From the NCBI GenBank assembly GCA_965229645.1, contig OZ245893.1, forward strand, positions 2,480,001 through 2,544,000: a DNA stretch of 64,000 nt, given 5' to 3'. Positions 33,490 through 42,129 of this stretch are shown one piece after another; position 1 is the first letter of the stretch; every line of letters begins with the position of its first letter. A program made the translations under genes and the position numbers. This stretch comes from CAXQZM01 sp965229645. Lineage in GTDB: Bacteria; Pseudomonadota; Alphaproteobacteria; UBA7985. Below the pieces are notes generated by a model that did not search any database, was not told the origin of the DNA, and saw nothing but the letters and a program-made list of their open reading frames with translations.

Positions 33490-35676
33490 ATGAGCCGCGC
33501 GCGCCTGCTCCCTCCTGTCATCCTCGCCGCCTTGGTATCCTTGGCACCTGTCCAGGGGCAAAGTTCACCGCAGGCCCTCAACCCGCTGATCGTCTCGTGC
33601 AGCAGCAATTTGCGCGCCACCTACGGCGATAAGGCGCGGACCAGCGGGCTGGTCGGCGCGCGTTTCATCGAGCCAGCGTTGGGCGCACAAACCCGCGCGG
33701 CGTGTCAGGCCTTGGTCGATCAGGACGCCCGCCCGCGCCATCTGCTTTGGCTGGCCTACGCCGATCTGGCCAGCGGTCAGACCGCTGGAGCCTTGGCGAC
33801 CTTGGCCCAAATCGCGCCGCCGCCCAAGGCCATCACCAGCCGCCTCGACCCGCGCATTCGCGCCAATGAGCTCCGCCTGACCTTGGGGCGACAGACCGCA
33901 CCCGCCCAAACGGTCCCCAGCACGTTTCTGAGTCCCATTTTGCAAACTGGGCCGCGGGATGCTGATCTGATGGTTCGGGTCGCGCAGGCGGGCCTCGTCC
34001 CAGTCGATCAAGTTCTACACACGCTCGAGGACGACCGAGCGTTTCTGGTTTTGCTCGACCTCTATCAAGGCAAGGAAGGGTTGCAGCGGGACGGGAGCCC
34101 CCTCGGCCCTGATTTGCCCGCGCTTCGGCGCGCGAGCGATGCTATGGCGGCCTTGGAAGACCCCCTTTCAAGTGTCCTGGGCTACCAGAACGCCGCGACC
34201 TTTTACGGGCGAGGTTTTGACGGCCAGGGCGTGGCGGCGGACGCCAGCGCGGCGCAAGCCGCGCGCGGTGCCGCTTTTTTGCGCGGCTTCAATGCTTGGT
34301 TTCAGATCGGGTTGCCCGAGGCCTATCGCGACGCCCTGATCGCCCAGGCGCTCGCCACCGTCGGCCCTTTACTGGCCGAGGGAGGCGATGCTGAAGTGCT
34401 AGAACATGTGGCCCAAGCGGTCGCGATCGATTGGGGCGGCCTGCAGTCGGTCCAGGGATTGAACCTGAACCAAGTCGAGGCCGAGGCGACGAGCGCAGGG
34501 TCGGCGGTGAGCGCGGCGGCGATTTTGCTCAATAGTGCCCAGAGGGGATCAAGTGCCGATCTTGAGCAAAACTTGCAGCCTCTGGCCGCCAGCGACGCCT
34601 GCGTTTTTGACCTGTGGGCGCGCGCCATCGTTGGGGGACTGGTTGAGGGGGCAACCCTGGACACGGCCGAACAGTTGTTCGCGCAGGGGCAAGCCGCTGG
34701 TAAGATCGGTGCCTTCATCGGCGGCGGCGATATGCTGCGCTGGGGGTTGACGGGTCGAGGGGAAGATCTGGTCGGCGCCCGCGCCCTGTATGAGGAGGCC
34801 GCGACCAGGGCGGCGCAAGGCCAGGGCCTGTGTCGACGCGGCGATGCCGCCAGCGCCCACTTACGCCTCGCATGGATGGCGAGTGCGGGACAGGGGGGCG
34901 ACCAAGACTTGGCCCTGTCGTACGACCAGTTTTTGGCCGCAACCAATCAGGGCAGTTTTTTGGCCGCCGAAGCCCTGGCCGACCACCACAGATTTGGCCT
35001 TGGCGTGCCCTTTGATCCCGTTTTGGCGCATGACCTGGTCAGTAAGGCCACCTTATGGAATTCCCTGCAAAACCTCGGGTTTCCAGCCTTGAGCTTGCAC
35101 GAAGGGCTCGCAGGCCCCACCGACGAGTTTGGCGACCCCAATGCCGATCAGTTGCTGATCTACCCCGTCGACGAAGTCATGCGCCAGCTCAAAATCGCGC
35201 AGGAAGCGGGGAGTTTTTTTGGCGCGTACTACCTTGGCCTGGCCGCAATGGCCTATCCTGACCAAGCCGCAGAGGCCGATGTGCCGTGGAAAGGGGCGGC
35301 CATTCTCGCTAATTTGGACAATCATATCGGGGCTTTCGAACGCGGCTACGCAGCGGCAGGCGAGCAGCGGCGCGCCGAATTCGAAGCCATGCGCGCCGAA
35401 CTCGCCGGGCAGCTCAATTTAACCTTCACCTCCGCGCGCTACGATACGGTGGCCGCCATCGCCCACGACCCCGCGCGGGCGCTCGCCTTCTATCGGGCGC
35501 TCGGGCCCGATCACCCCACCGCCCAGCGCCTATTGCAGATGGACCGCTTTGGCGACTTGTCGCAAACCGCGCAAGCGCGCCTTGGACCAGGGCCTGTCAC
35601 CTTAGCCCAAGTGGTCGAGGCAGGCCTGGCCGACCAGTTGCGCCCGCTGCCGCTGCACGCGCTCATGTTGCCCTAG
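33490..35676 (+). CDS. Large exported protein, possible Sel1/TPR-like helical repeats
   Basis: A 728-residue protein with an N-terminal signal peptide (PPVILAALVSLAPVQG) and a mature chain rich in Ala, Leu and Gln that appears mostly helical. Segments such as GYQNAATFYGRGFDGQG, AEALADHHRFGLGVPFDP and GAYYLGLAAMAYPDQA resemble degenerate Sel1-like repeats. Several paired Cys (for example SCSSN and ACQAL near the N terminus) suggest disulfides. I do not recognise a family. It stands alone and is followed by repeat copy g and the IS island. A periplasmic scaffold role is only a guess. Confidence 0.75.
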   Translation: MSRARLLPPVILAALVSLAPVQGQSSPQALNPLIVSCSSNLRATYGDKARTSGLVGARFIEPALGAQTRAACQALVDQDARPRHLLWLAYADLASGQTAGALATLAQIAPPPKAITSRLDPRIRANELRLTLGRQTAPAQTVPSTFLSPILQTGPRDADLMVRVAQAGLVPVDQVLHTLEDDRAFLVLLDLYQGKEGLQRDGSPLGPDLPALRRASDAMAALEDPLSSVLGYQNAATFYGRGFDGQGVAADASAAQAARGAAFLRGFNAWFQIGLPEAYRDALIAQALATVGPLLAEGGDAEVLEHVAQAVAIDWGGLQSVQGLNLNQVEAEATSAGSAVSAAAILLNSAQRGSSADLEQNLQPLAASDACVFDLWARAIVGGLVEGATLDTAEQLFAQGQAAGKIGAFIGGGDMLRWGLTGRGEDLVGARALYEEAATRAAQGQGLCRRGDAASAHLRLAWMASAGQGGDQDLALSYDQFLAATNQGSFLAAEALADHHRFGLGVPFDPVLAHDLVSKATLWNSLQNLGFPALSLHEGLAGPTDEFGDPNADQLLIYPVDEVMRQLKIAQEAGSFFGAYYLGLAAMAYPDQAAEADVPWKGAAILANLDNHIGAFERGYAAAGEQRRAEFEAMRAELAGQLNLTFTSARYDTVAAIAHDPARALAFYRALGPDHPTAQRLLQMDRFGDLSQTAQARLGPGPVTLAQVVEAGLADQLRPLPLHALMLP

Positions 35677-35717
35677 GATTTTGCGGGAAATCTTGCATGC
35701 CGCGACCAAGACCCCTA

Positions 35718-35903
35718 ATACCAGCGGCGATTGAGAAGGGCTCCTATGTTCGCTGGTATAAGGGCCGTGACTGCGGCCCCCCAAGCGGGCTCCAAGTCCG
35801 AAGGGCGCAGGGGACGCCCGCGCTCCAAACGCGCGGCCCCGAGACATGCCAAGAAAGCGCCTATAGGTATAAGCGAAGGCCCCGTCTCCTGGTCGGGCTG
35901 AGC
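35718..35903 (+). repeat. Multi-hairpin repeat, long form, left part (copy g)
   Basis: The left part of a forward copy: hairpin A from ATACCAGCGG, GGGCCG hairpin, long-form GC-rich segment, CCCCGAG region, and the beginning of the single 39-bp module. It is interrupted at 35903 by an IS66-ended island. The right part continues at 42001-42118, giving a reconstructed element of about 296 bp once one copy of the target duplication is removed. Confidence 0.93.
35896..35903. repeat. 8-bp target-site duplication GGCTGAGC (left)
   Basis: An exact match to 42001-42008, flanking the terminal inverted repeats of the 6.1-kb IS island. Eight base pairs is the usual IS66-family target duplication. Confidence 0.95.
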
Positions 35904-35950
35904 GTAAGCGTCCGCTGTAGACGCTCTGGTGCTGGCGTTTTAGCTTGCTA

Positions 35951-35976
35951 AGTGTCCGCTCAACTGAGCGGACACT
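35951..35976. repeat. Perfect inverted repeat near IS66 left end
   Basis: The 11-bp arms AGTGTCCGCTC and GAGCGGACACT are separated by AACT. It lies inside the left end of the island and shares TCCGC with the terminal repeat. It may be a transposase binding or regulatory site, or the junction of another element. Confidence 0.6.
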
Positions 35977-36242
35977 TGAAGGAGTCAAGTTATCCTGCCT
36001 CATTCATGAAGATGGCAGATTTTTGGACGTGATCGGGTTTAGGTGGGGTTTTGAGGCAGGATGCGTTGTAGATTTTGAGCATCGAACGATTTGTTGAGGG
36101 TCCTGGGGGCATTGCGGCGTAAATTTGAGAACAGGGTCGAGTATCTTGGGTGTTTTTTGCTTCGTTGGCGCAGGGGTGATGGGTCGCCAGATCATCGAGG
36201 TGGGCGACAAGGTTTTCAGGACAGTCTATTTTGCAATCTGAT

Positions 36243-36821
36243 TTAAGGTGGTGGCCATGCCATGCGGTTGATGGCTGGCCATATCAGGCTCCAGAAGCGC
36301 TGTGCACTTTGGGCTACGATTAGGATTGCGCGGCGGGCATGGATGGTTATGCGGGCGCCGATTGAGAGCACGCGTTCACGATAGCGGCGCAGGCTCCAGC
36401 CAGTGCGGGTGGCGGTTTCCATGCACCGTCGACCAATATGCAGCAGACCGTAAGCCAGCAGATTGAGTAGCAGAAGGGCTTCGTTACGGGCGAAGGCCTC
36501 AGCCTCAGCTTTGGTCTCAACCTCAGCTTCGGGCTTGGATGGGGAGGACGGGGAGGAGCCTTTGGTGTCCTTCCTGGTCCGCAACGTCGATGACTGGGTC
36601 GGGCCCAGCACGTCCATCAACTCACCGAAGCTGTTTTCGGCTGCGCCGCGTTTGCGGTAAAGCGCCAGCAGGTCTTGGCCAGGCATATGATCTTGTGTGA
36701 AGTTGGTGATCAGCCAGAAGCGATCCAACAACAACTGGCCTGGTCGCTCGACGACAACCAGAACAACCCGCCGCGCCTTCGACCATGGTTTGGCCTGATA
36801 GTCCATCTCATGAAACCACAT
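36243..36821 (-). pseudogene. IS1380-family transposase, C-terminal fragment
   Basis: The C-terminal half of a DDE transposase (192 codons): the region from WFHEMDYQAKPWSK, through LYRKRGAAENSFGELMDVL (the E motif), to NEALLLLNLLAYGLLHIG. The N-terminal half is missing because the gene is cut at 36843 by the ISAs1 element. An insertion-like acidic tract (PEAEVETKAEAEA) lies in the middle. About 280 bp are nearly identical to the second IS1380 fragment at 38037-38312, so two different copies are present. Confidence 0.85.
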
Positions 36822-36843
36822 GCAGCCATCTGCTGGTGGGTAT

Positions 36844-38036
36844 CAGGGCAATCGCACTTCAAAATCCTTGAATGAGTGTCTTTAAGAACTCGTTGCTCCA
36901 TCCCGCGCGTTTGAACTTGACGCGATTTGAGGACTTGTCGTTGTTAGCCTTTATGATGTTCAAAGCAATGCGCCGTAAGGCAGCAAAGTTTGCAGGTGCG
37001 TTGCCCTTTCTCGCACGATGGAAGTCCTCGTTCATCACGACATCTAGGGACCAATGTAAACTATTTTCAATCTGCCAATGACCACGGATTAGATTGGCAG
37101 CCTCCTGAGCGGTGCTCTGCTTTGACATAAGATAAGTCCGCTCTTCTTGGCTAACTTTCCCATCAACTTCACGCTTATACAACACATGGACGAAAGCAGA
37201 AAGGTGGGGCCAATCATGGGTTTGTGTCACATAATCTGGGACCTCATAAACTCTATAGCGGCGCTCCTCAATACGGCCATGGTCAGCATCCGTGGAACTG
37301 TACTCATTCGCCCAAATCGTTTGTGGGTCTGCAATAAAGGTCTGAATATCGTTCATCAACCCCTTCTGGTTGGCCTTGAGTTGTATGCAATACTCTGCAC
37401 CTTGAGCGGCGATCAGTTCACAGGTCTCGCGTTGGCAGTGCAGGGCGTCGGCGGTAAGAGTGATACCACGAATATCAAGCATCTGGATCAACTCACGCAG
37501 CGCTAAAATCTCACTGCCTGCCTTAGCGCTTTGAGTAATACCAAGACTTAACCGCGCCCCATGGGCAAACGCTGTGACCAGGTTAAGGTTTGACTTCTTG
37601 GCAGCTTTATCAAAGCTCCCACGCAACTCCTTACCATCAATAGCAATGGCCTTTTGCTTTTCATCAGTGTTTGCAAAATCAGCTTGAAACTTTTCAAAAA
37701 ACGCCTGAAAACTGTCTGGCTTCATCAACTGAAACAGGCGTGAAAATGCGTCGTGACTGGGTAAACCCAGAGGAAGTTCCAGAAACTCGCGCAAAAAATC
37801 CTCCTTGCTGCGAGCAAAATGTTCCATGTCCACTGCCGTTTCACCCCCACATAGGGCGCACAAAAGGCTTATCGTCATCAAGTCGCAGAACTTGTGACGT
37901 GGGGCATTGCTCGTGCGAGGATCATCTAACTCGTTGAAATAATTGACTAGTAAGGGCATGTGTCGGCTCCATCTCGTGATGGAGACCGCCGAGTCCCTTT
38001 AGAACAAATTGTCAACTCTCAAGTGCGATTCCCCTG
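36844..38036. mobile_element. ISAs1-family insertion sequence
   Basis: A 1193-bp element whose ends are CAGGGCAATCGCACTT (left) and, inverted, CAGGGGAATCGCACTT (right), framing one full-length transposase. No target duplication is seen: the flanks are GTGGGTAT and AGCCTTTG. This agrees with the flanks being from two different IS1380 copies, as after recombination or a deletion. Confidence 0.85.
36859..37959 (-). CDS. ISAs1-family transposase
   Basis: A full-length DDE transposase (366 aa) of the ISAs1/H-repeat type. DDE motifs are visible: AIAIDGKELRGSFDK (first Asp, about residue 146), TLTADALHCQRET (second Asp, about 191) and GHWQIENSLHWSLDVVMNED (Glu, about 295). The N-terminal domain starts LVNYFNELDDPR, as is usual in the family. 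The frame is intact and the element ends are present, so it may be active. It runs on the minus strand, like the IS1380 pieces on both sides. Confidence 0.94.
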   Translation of the reverse strand: MPLLVNYFNELDDPRTSNAPRHKFCDLMTISLLCALCGGETAVDMEHFARSKEDFLREFLELPLGLPSHDAFSRLFQLMKPDSFQAFFEKFQADFANTDEKQKAIAIDGKELRGSFDKAAKKSNLNLVTAFAHGARLSLGITQSAKAGSEILALRELIQMLDIRGITLTADALHCQRETCELIAAQGAEYCIQLKANQKGLMNDIQTFIADPQTIWANEYSSTDADHGRIEERRYRVYEVPDYVTQTHDWPHLSAFVHVLYKREVDGKVSQEERTYLMSKQSTAQEAANLIRGHWQIENSLHWSLDVVMNEDFHRARKGNAPANFAALRRIALNIIKANNDKSSNRVKFKRAGWSNEFLKTLIQGF

Positions 38037-38851
38037 AGCCTTTGGTGTCCTTCCTGGTCGGCACTGTCGATGACAGGGTCGGCCCCAGCACGTCCATCAA
38101 CTCACCGAAGCTGTTTTCGGCTGCGCCGCGTTTGCGGGAAAGCGCCAGCAGGTCTGGGCCAGGCATATGATCTTGTGTGAAGTTGGTGATCAGCCAGAAG
38201 CGATCCAACAACAACTGGCCTGGTCGCTCGACGACAACCAGAACAACCCGCCGCGCCTTCGACCATGGTTTGGCCTGATAGTCCATCTCATGAAACCAAA
38301 TGCAGCCATCTGCTGGTGGGTATCCTTCTGGGCGCTTCATATGCGGGGCGGCTAGTCGGTCCAGGGCCTTGTTATTGCGCAGTCGCGCCACGTAGGAGAT
38401 GCCGCGCTCCTCAAGCCCGCCCAGCACCGTCTGACACGGAAAGCCCGCATCCATGCGCACCGTCGCTACCTGAGACAGCGTCGTCTTCGCCCGATCAATC
38501 ATCTCCAGAATGAAGCTGAGCGCTCCGTCGGCGGTGTGGACACTGCCCTTGCGAAGCCGTGCGTCCAGCAAATCGCCAGTCTCGGCAATGCCAGCAATGA
38601 TCGGATGATACATCCGCTGACGATAGTGTCCGTTCCAGGCTGAACCAGGCTGCTTGCCATGCACCTCGATGGGCAGACTGTCCACATCAGGGGTCAGATA
38701 TGGAGGACGATGTCTGCGGCGCGATTCCTGAGCGCTCCAGCAGATCGCGCTGCACAATGGCTCCCCCATCTCCGCTCAGATGCTCGGAACCGCTCTCCAC
38801 GGAAAGACTCTGGTTGAATGATGTTGTGAATAGAGGTAGTGTTTCACCCAT
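38037..38851 (-). pseudogene. IS1380-family transposase, N-terminal and central fragment
   Basis: The frame from ATG 38851 (about 50 codons: GETLPLFTTSFNQSL) ends in a stop after SSSISDP. The coding similarity resumes in another frame at about 38700 with DVDSLPIEVHGKQPGSAWN and continues through ARLRNNKALDRLAAPH to ENSFGELMDVLGPT. It is then cut by the ISAs1 element at 38036. A frameshift or internal deletion and the loss of the C terminus make it a pseudogene. It overlaps in sequence with the fragment at 36540-36821. Confidence 0.82.
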
Positions 38852-38970
38852 GGCGTGGCTCGGTCCTGGCTGTTGTTTCTGTTGCTAAAGACTTGATTCT
38901 ACAGTGTTTTCCGTGTCACGCCGAGCAAGTTATCCAATTGTCCGTGAATAGGCTGGAATAAGGTGAAGAT

Positions 38971-39372
38971 ATGAGAAATATTGTTAGAGCATTTCTTGTT
39001 TCCATTGGTCTTTTTATAACTGGAATTGCAAACGCTGAGGATGAACACATTTATGTTCAGGTATTTAGATCAATAAATAATTTTGACCCTCAAAACCAAC
39101 CTAGCGACTTCCACGTTCGAAAAGATATCCAGAGCTACTTACTTACCAAAATGCACAAGGAAAAAATATTTCTTGAGTTTTCACCCGACGAGGTGAAACT
39201 GTTTTTGGAACCATGGGAAGAGTGCTCCACAGAACTCAAACATACAACACGAAATGGTGTTTTGTGTTCTTTCTATACGGTTTTTCTTAATGAAAGATAC
39301 AATTGGAAAGTCCTTTCAATATTTGTAAATGAAGAAGGAGAGGTGTATCAAAGTGTGCTTGAAAACGAATGA
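38971..39372 (+). CDS. AT-rich exported protein of unknown function
   Basis: A 133-residue protein with a signal peptide (RAFLVSIGLFITGIANAEDE, cut near ANA-ED). The mature part contains one Cys in EECSTELK and one in VLCSFYT, possibly a disulfide, and acidic residues. GC is far below the surrounding DNA and codon use is unlike the host, so it was probably transferred. AAGGTG lies just upstream of the ATG. It sits between IS1380 and hlyD remnants inside the IS66-ended island. No family recognised. Confidence 0.7.
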   Translation: MRNIVRAFLVSIGLFITGIANAEDEHIYVQVFRSINNFDPQNQPSDFHVRKDIQSYLLTKMHKEKIFLEFSPDEVKLFLEPWEECSTELKHTTRNGVLCSFYTVFLNERYNWKVLSIFVNEEGEVYQSVLENE

Positions 39373-39476
39373 AATATTGAATTTCTTATGACCGAGTATT
39401 GGGAAGAATTGTTTCATAGCCATAAGTGCTATTCTAATTGGTATTTCTATAATAATCCTGTATTTGAATTTTACGA
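39373..39476. other. AT-rich spacer between exported-protein gene and hlyD remnant
   Basis: No coding frame or RNA gene was recognised. The base composition is as in 38971-39372. Confidence 0.4.
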
Positions 39477-39728
39477 TTAGCAAAACCGACGATGATTTAA
39501 ATTCAGGCGGCAGATGGAATTATTAAACAGAGTTTTATGAATACGAATAACTCCCATACTAAAAATATGTGAGGAAGTCAAATGCCCCGTATCTAAATTT
39601 CTAATTTCATTTTGAGATTTTCGAAGACCATCTGTGATGGGATCTGTAAAGTAAGACAGCACCGTGTGGCGGTCAACTTTCATACTTGCATCGACAGTGA
39701 TGCCGTTCCTCAATGCAATCGCAGGATC

Positions 39729-41101
39729 GTAATTACTCACCCCCCCGTGCCATAGGATCGGTTTTGTGATTCGAGTCAAGTGTGAATCGCGAGCAATTAC
39801 AGCAACTTAGCAAGGACGAGCTGATAGACAAATTTCTTCAGCTCCAGGCTCGTCTTGGTTTGCCGCGCAAGACGTCCAAGACATCATCCTTGCCGCCGTC
39901 AAAGGATAAGAAAGCCCGTCGTGCTGCCTCAAAGCCTGGTGGGGCCAAGCCTGGACATAAGCCCTTTCATCGCGCCATAACAACCAATCCTGATGAAGTG
40001 ATCGACCATGGACCCGCAGGTTGTCGTCAATGTGGCGTGGCATTCAATGGTGATGAGGCCAGCGAGGTCATCGGAATTTACGAAGAGATTGATATTTCGC
40101 TTATCGTGCCTCGCGTTGTTCATCATCGCCGTCTGGCCTGCGTTTGTAAGGGCTGTGGGGCGCGAACCAAGGCAGCAGCCCCTGCTGCTGCCACGGGCTC
40201 ACCCTTTGGCCCAGGGATTGCGTCTTTGGCGGTCTATCTCAAAACCTTCCAGCTGTCCTCCTATGAGCGGTTGCAGGCCCTGTTTGCTGATGTGTTTAGC
40301 CTCAAGATTAGCCAAGGCGGGATCAAGAATATTTTGGCCCGTAGCGCCGCAGCCTTTACCCCTGGTTATGAAGCCGCTCTATCGGCCTTACGCCAAGCCA
40401 AGGCCGTGGCCAGTGATGAGACAGGCATGAGGATTGAGGGTACCAACTCTCAGCAGTGGGTCTTTGTGAGCAAAGATGCCATCGTTCACCATGCCGATTA
40501 TACCCGCAAAGCCGATGTGATTGAGGAGATTATGGACGGGCATCGCCCTGACTATTGGCTCTCAGATCGCTACGCAGCTCAACAAAATCACGGCGTGCAA
40601 CATCAAACCTGCCTTGCACATCTGGCCCGCGATACAGCACGGGTGCTGGAGGTGGGCGATCAAAAGTTCGCGCGTAAGCTCAAAAAGTGGTTCGATGCGG
40701 TCTTCACCCTGTCCAAGGATATGACCTCCATGACCAGAGCGGAGATTGATGCCCAGGTGGCAAAGCTCGAAGCCCGGATCGACAAGTTGCTAAAGTGGAG
40801 CAAACCTTGCTCCGAGACCTGGAAGTTGGTACGCAAAATGCGCAATGCTAGGGATCAACTCCTAACCTTCACAAAGGCTCCTGGCTTGGTGGAACCAACC
40901 AACAATGAAAGCGAACGCGCCCTGCGTCCCTCAGCGATCCAACGCAAGGTCACCAACGGCTATCGAAGCAAAGAGGCTGCTGACAACGAGTGCAAAATCA
41001 AGACCGTCGTCGATACCGCAAAACTACGCGGGGCTTCACCATACAGCACAATCTACGCTACCTTGACCGCCTAATCGCGCAAGGGGGGGGTGAGTAATTA
41101 C
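39729..41101. mobile_element. ISBst12-subgroup IS66-family element, intact, with target duplication
   Basis: A 1373-bp element with terminal repeats GTAATTACTCACCCCCCC (left) and the complement at the right end. It is flanked by an exact 8-bp duplication GCAGGATC (39721-39728 and 41102-41109). It contains one transposase gene only, as in the ISBst12 subgroup, and is inserted in the hlyD remnant. Confidence 0.93.
39782..41074 (+). CDS. IS66-family (ISBst12 subgroup) transposase
   Basis: A 430-residue DDE transposase. An N-terminal leucine-rich coil (LSKDELIDKFLQLQARLG), a Lys-rich linker, a zinc-ribbon-like CRQCG...CKGCGA region (about residues 80-120), and a DDE core with ASDETGMRIEG (about 217-227) are visible. 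The C-terminal PTNNESERALRP holds the catalytic Glu region. Single-gene organisation without TnpA/TnpB separates it from classical IS66. The start is GTG 39782. Intact frame and ends suggest recent insertion. Confidence 0.94.
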   Translation: MNREQLQQLSKDELIDKFLQLQARLGLPRKTSKTSSLPPSKDKKARRAASKPGGAKPGHKPFHRAITTNPDEVIDHGPAGCRQCGVAFNGDEASEVIGIYEEIDISLIVPRVVHHRRLACVCKGCGARTKAAAPAAATGSPFGPGIASLAVYLKTFQLSSYERLQALFADVFSLKISQGGIKNILARSAAAFTPGYEAALSALRQAKAVASDETGMRIEGTNSQQWVFVSKDAIVHHADYTRKADVIEEIMDGHRPDYWLSDRYAAQQNHGVQHQTCLAHLARDTARVLEVGDQKFARKLKKWFDAVFTLSKDMTSMTRAEIDAQVAKLEARIDKLLKWSKPCSETWKLVRKMRNARDQLLTFTKAPGLVEPTNNESERALRPSAIQRKVTNGYRSKEAADNECKIKTVVDTAKLRGASPYSTIYATLTA

Positions 41102-41520
41102 GCAGGATCAAGTGTAAAAGGATGAAAAATCTACAATTTGTGCGGTCAAGATTCCCGTTGCTTCCTCACTGCCGTCAGAATTGCCGAGAGCAACGCTTTC
41201 TATTTCACCTAATAGTAAGCCATACCGCTGATACGGATACCTATTAACGCGGATAGAAGCCTGATCTCCGATTTCAACAAAACCTATTGAAGCCGCGCTG
41301 ACCATCAGCTCAACACTCAGTTCACCATTCTCGGGCGCAATGGCCAGCAACTCTTCACCAGCTCCCGCGCCCCTACCTGCTAGTTGCGTTTGAAGCGCTA
41401 CAACACGGCCGCTAACGGGAGCTTGAATATTGCAGAACCTCTCCAGAGCAAGGCGCAGAACTTCAATCTGCTGATCTTGGCGTTCAACGGCCTGTTGCGC
41501 TGTAGCAAAGTTAAGGCGCG

Positions 41521-41969
41521 TGGGTTGGCCCTAGCCGACAGAGTCGTCTTGTTCCAGGCAGAGGCTAAGCCCGTCTTCGACGCCCTCGAACTCTGGCGCC
41601 ACGATCAGCACCCCAAAACTCTCTGGCAAGTCACCGCTTGCTGGGGCCATCCGCTATGCCCTTGGTCGCATGACGAGGGCACGGCCCTATTTCGACAACG
41701 GCTTCTTGGAAATCGCCAACAACACCGCTGAACGCGCCGTCAAACCCATCGCTTTGGGGCGCAAGAACTGGACGTTCGTAGGATCAGAAGGTGGTGGTAA
41801 GGCTATGGCCATCGCCATCGCCTTTATCTTCATAGGGACCGCCAAGCTCGATAAGGTAGATTCCCAAGCATGGCTCGCTTGGGTCCTTGCTCGCATCGCG
41901 GGCCATAAGATCACCTGTTTTCATGAACTCGTGCCACGGGAGTTCAAGGCCCTCGGTAGCAACATTTGA
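41521..41969 (+). pseudogene. IS66-family TnpC transposase, C-terminal remnant
   Basis: About 150 codons matching the end of TnpC, from RVVLFQAEAKPVFDALELW to IANNTAERAVKPIALG, GRKNWTFVGSEGGGKAM and VLARIAGHKITCFHELVP. A frameshift near the CCCCAAAA run (about 41612) separates the two parts. It lies 31 bp inside the right end of the island and belongs to the IS66 element that gave the island its ends. The remainder of the element is missing. Confidence 0.88.
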
Positions 41970-42000
41970 AAAATCAAGGGCGCCCACAGCGGACGCTTAC

Positions 42001-42008
42001 GGCTGAGC
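42001..42008. repeat. 8-bp target-site duplication GGCTGAGC (right)
   Basis: The right copy of the duplication flanking the IS66-ended island; see 35896-35903. Confidence 0.95.
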
Positions 42009-42118
42009 GAGCCTAGCGAGCGAGGTGAGACCGCAACCCCAAAAGTCGAAACGCGAAGCGTTTCTGCAGTGAAACACAAAAAGGCGAAAAAAGTGTCAAC
42101 TTTTTTGGCCGTTGATAT
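42009..42118 (+). repeat. Multi-hairpin repeat, right part (copy g)
   Basis: The continuation of the repeat broken at 35903: the rest of the 39-bp module, GAAACGC-GAA-GCGTTTC and the A/T-rich terminal stem, ending CCGTTGATAT. The terminal stem has one G-G mismatch and the final motif has a base change (GTTGATAT for GTTGGTAT), so this copy is slightly decayed. It ends 11 bp before leuD. Confidence 0.92.
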
Positions 42119-42129
42119 AAGGCCTAACC

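Larger units (their letters stand above)
39477..41517 (-). pseudogene. HlyD-family adaptor remnant, split by an ISBst12-type element
   Basis: The minus-strand reading matches the periplasmic adaptor (membrane fusion protein) of type I secretion or drug export. The upstream part (41517 to 41110) gives RQDQQIEVLRLALERF, APVSGRVVALQTQLAG and VNRYPYQRYGLLLGEIESV. The downstream part (39728 to about 39477) gives LRNGITVDASMKVDRHTVLSY. The two parts are separated by the element at 39729-41101. Even with the element removed, a frameshift near a TTTTT run remains. The N-terminal part is missing at the junction with the IS66 TnpC fragment. No ABC transporter partner is nearby. Confidence 0.75.
35904..42000. 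mobile_element. IS66-ended composite insertion island (6097 bp)
   Basis: The left end begins GTAAGCGTCCGCTGT and the right end is its exact complement over 15 bp, bounded by an exact 8-bp duplication. Only the C-terminal part of an IS66 TnpC remains near the right end (about 41521-41969). The rest has been replaced by IS1380 fragments, an ISAs1 element, an AT-rich exported-protein gene and a hlyD remnant carrying an ISBst12-type element. An IS66-ended unit therefore inserted into repeat copy g; whether the other elements were already inside or accumulated later is not settled. GC is lower than in the surroundings. Confidence 0.9.
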
